The position numbers and the translations under genes were made by a program. Positions 62,352 through 64,000 of a stretch of 64,000 nt of DNA are shown piece after piece. Within the stretch, counting starts at the first letter, position 1. Each line of letters begins with the position of its first letter. The notes beneath the pieces are model-generated. The model did not search any database and had not been told where the DNA came from. It saw only the letters and a list, made by a program, of their open reading frames with translations. The DNA comes from Nevskia sp964451925. GTDB lineage: Bacteria > Pseudomonadota > Gammaproteobacteria > Nevskiales > Nevskiaceae. Location: the NCBI GenBank assembly GCA_964451925.1, contig CAYVKA010000018.1, forward strand, positions 1 through 64,000, read 5' to 3'.

Positions 62352-62678
62352 ATGCCCGCGGCCGCCGAAGACACCCTGCTGGTTTTCATCGCCTGCCCGG
62401 CCGCGGCCGCCGATGCGCTGGCCGAGGCGCTGGTGCAGCAGCGGCTGGCCGCCTGCGTGCACCTGTTGCCGGCCGGGCGCTCGGTCTACCGCTGGCAGGG
62501 CACGGTCGAGAGCGCCGGGGAGACGCTGCTGCTGGCCAAGACCGGCGCCGGGCGCTATGCCGCCCTGGAAGCCGAGGTGCGGCGCCGCCATCCCTACGAA
62601 CTTCCCGAGGTCATTGCGGTCAATCTGGCGTGCGGGCTCCCCGCATACCTGCAATGGGTCCACGATTCGACGGCATGA
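62352..62678 (+). CDS. cutA: Divalent-cation tolerance protein CutA
   Basis: 108-aa trimeric ferredoxin-like protein. It has LLVFIACPAAAADALAEALVQQRLAACVHLLPAGRSVYRWQGTVESAGETLLLAKTG and the family-typical RRHPYELPEVIAV. Role in metal tolerance is debated. Its stop overlaps the start of the DsbD-like gene (ATGA), so the two are coupled. It is divergent from the sensor kinase gene. Confidence 0.93.
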   Translation: MPAAAEDTLLVFIACPAAAADALAEALVQQRLAACVHLLPAGRSVYRWQGTVESAGETLLLAKTGAGRYAALEAEVRRRHPYELPEVIAVNLACGLPAYLQWVHDSTA

Positions 62679-63208
62679 GCAGTGTCGCGCCAAGCCACAG
62701 GCGGCAACCGCGGGTTGCGCGCCGGGGATGTCCCGCGCCGGTGAGCGCCAGCCTGGCGCTGGCGCTCGGCGCTGTCCTGCTTTGCGGCGCCGCGGCGGCG
62801 GACAGCCTGTGGCCGCAGAAAGCCGCCGCAAGCGGCCCCGGCCGGGACCTGTTGCGCGCCGACCAGGCCTTCCGCCTGGTCGCAGCGGCGCGCGAGGGCG
62901 AGGTGCTCAAAGTCAGCTGGGACATCGCCCCGGGTTATTATCTGTATCGCAAGCGCATCGCCGTGCAGGCGGTGGCACCGGCCGGGACCCGGCTGGAGGC
63001 GCCGCAACTGCCGCGGGGCGAGATGGTGCAGGACGAGCACGAGGGCCATGCCGAGATCTATCACGGCAGCCTCGAAGCGGCGCTGCACTGGCCGCGGGGT
63101 TCGGCGCCGCCACAGCGCCTGCAGGTCAGCTACCAGGGGTGCGCCGAAGCCGGCGTGTGCTATCCGCCGCAAACCCGGCTGATCGATGTCATCGACCTGT
63201 CGCACTAG
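62675..63208 (+). CDS. Stand-alone DsbD alpha-domain protein
   Basis: 177-aa exported protein matching only the N-terminal immunoglobulin-like domain of DsbD. A signal peptide (ending GAAAA) precedes FRLVAAAREGEVLKVSWDIAPGYYLYRKRI and the redox pair YQGCAEAGVCYPPQT (Cys equivalents of C103/C109). Stop follows where the membrane beta domain normally begins; no such domain occurs within the window. Electrons may come from another membrane reductase or the TlpA-like protein encoded next. It overlaps cutA by four bases. Confidence 0.87.
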   Translation: MSSVAPSHRRQPRVARRGCPAPVSASLALALGAVLLCGAAAADSLWPQKAAASGPGRDLLRADQAFRLVAAAREGEVLKVSWDIAPGYYLYRKRIAVQAVAPAGTRLEAPQLPRGEMVQDEHEGHAEIYHGSLEAALHWPRGSAPPQRLQVSYQGCAEAGVCYPPQTRLIDVIDLSH

Positions 63209-63249
63209 ACGTCAGTTCACCGGATTCACCCAAAAAAATCGAGAACAAG

Positions 63250-63789
63250 ATGCGTTCCATCCTCCTCATCGTCATCGCCTGCGTCATCGCCGCCGCCGCC
63301 GGCTATGGCTTCTACCGCTATTCGCACGAAGGCGCGGCCACCGCCGCCAGCGAGCCGCTGCCCACCGGCCTGCAGCTGAGCGGCCTGGACGGCCGCCCGC
63401 ACAGCTTCGAGGAATGGCGCGGCAAGCTGCTGCTGGTCAACTTCTGGGCCACCTGGTGCACCCCCTGCCTGCATGAAATCCCGCAACTGGTGAAGCTGCA
63501 GAAGCAATATGCGGCACGGGGCTTGCAGATCATTGGTCCGGCGGTAGATGATCCGGACGCGGTGCGCAGCATGCTGGGCCCGCTCAACATCAACTACCCG
63601 GTACTGACAGGTACACCGGATTCCATGATCGACATCATGGAAAAGCTCGGCAACGGCCCCGGCGGCCTGCCGTTTTCCATCCTGGTCAGCCCGGACGGCC
63701 GCATCCTGGACCGCCAGCTGGGGGAATTCACACCGGCACAGCTGGCCAAGCTGGTCGAGGACCAGCTCCCCGCCGTCGCTGCGCAGTAA
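63250..63789 (+). CDS. TlpA/ResA-like membrane-anchored thioredoxin
   Basis: 179-aa protein: N-terminal anchor (LLIVIACVIAAAAGYGFYRYS), then a thioredoxin fold with FWATWCTPCLHEIPQL (WCTPC active site) and the cis-Pro region GGLPFSILVSPDGRI. It reduces periplasmic disulphides, often for cytochrome c assembly or metal sites. It follows the DsbD-alpha gene after 41 bases and probably works with it. Confidence 0.92.
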   Translation: MRSILLIVIACVIAAAAGYGFYRYSHEGAATAASEPLPTGLQLSGLDGRPHSFEEWRGKLLLVNFWATWCTPCLHEIPQLVKLQKQYAARGLQIIGPAVDDPDAVRSMLGPLNINYPVLTGTPDSMIDIMEKLGNGPGGLPFSILVSPDGRILDRQLGEFTPAQLAKLVEDQLPAVAAQ

Positions 63790-63850
63790 GCTCAATCTGC
63801 ACTCAACCGCAGCCATCTTGCGGCGAAAATGACTTAACTTCGTCACAATG

Positions 63851-63879
63851 TTGTTTCTCGCCGGCGCTTGATGCACAAT
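63851..63879 (+). promoter_or_regulatory. Weak sigma-70-type promoter before aroQ
   Basis: TTGTTT, 17 bases, CACAAT. It matches 3/6 and 4/6 of the consensus. It lies 28 bases before the aroQ start. Low confidence. Confidence 0.3.
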
Positions 63880-63906
63880 GCGGCGACACCCCGATGAGCG
63901 CCGCGC

Positions 63907-64000
63907 GTGAGCCGACTGCTGCTGCTGAATGGCCCCAACCTGAACCTGCTCGGCAGCCGCGAGCCCGGGGTCTACGGCACCCAGACGCTGGCTGACATCG
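63907..64000 (+). CDS. aroQ: 3-Dehydroquinate dehydratase type II (5' end)
   Basis: The first 31 codons, cut by the window end. LLLLNGPNLNLLGSREPGVYG is the conserved type II dehydroquinase N-terminus, with the catalytic Tyr (YG) at the end. The start is GTG at 63907, the only in-frame start at the right distance. It is the shikimate-pathway enzyme; in many gammaproteobacteria accB and accC follow. Confidence 0.93.
   Translation, partial: MSRLLLLNGPNLNLLGSREPGVYGTQTLADI

Overview
The window looks like chromosome of a high-GC gammaproteobacterium, most likely in or near Xanthomonadales/Nevskiales (Solimonas-like). The grounds are GC-rich codon use, frequent GTG and TTG starts, the order cutA - dsbD-like - tlpA-like - aroQ at the right end, and interspersed inverted repeats of the GGTTACTTTCTTGTC and CCCTCTCCCC types known from Xanthomonadaceae-like genomes. 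The placement is inferred from gene content and was not checked by any search. I saw no rRNA, tRNA, CRISPR array, transposase or phage gene.

Layout. 0-8.5 kb: a composite repeat block, then metW, a TerB-like protein, a DUF3047 protein overlapping a COG2945-type hydrolase, a secreted repeat protein, two tandem HTTM/DCC membrane proteins and tatD. 8.5-18.2 kb: small redox and stress modules, each beside its own regulator (aldo-keto reductase/MarR; zinc alcohol dehydrogenase/LysR; an AhpD-like - NmrA-like - YceI operon/LysR; AraC/alpha-beta hydrolase). 18.3-25.7 kb: a six-gene operon between two TetR genes, visibly less GC-rich than its flanks. It encodes three members of a protein family I do not recognise (two with Tat-type export signals, one without), an SDR, a DUF2147 protein and an acetolactate-synthase-like ThDP enzyme. 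This is the best candidate for an undescribed system.

25.7-37.6 kb: a second accessory island with two secreted parallel beta-helix proteins, two DUF6351 serine-hydrolase-like lipoproteins, a PHB-depolymerase-like lipoprotein, a MaoC hydratase and an AraC regulator. Three promoters in it share a motif of about 27 bp, so those genes probably form one regulon, perhaps for scavenging an extracellular polyester or related ester. 37.6-41.3 kb: poorly characterised genes, preceded by a near-perfect CRP-type site.

41.4-64 kb: mostly housekeeping and envelope genes: an MFS exporter, DUF2189 and UbiA-type membrane proteins, an S53 peptidase, a BON-LysM protein, an L,D-transpeptidase convergent with a MepK-like endopeptidase, ilvD, a 1-Cys peroxiredoxin, a MATE exporter, a hydrolase-cyclase fusion, a short putA, a two-component pair, cutA, a stand-alone DsbD alpha domain, a TlpA-like thioredoxin and the first 31 codons of aroQ.
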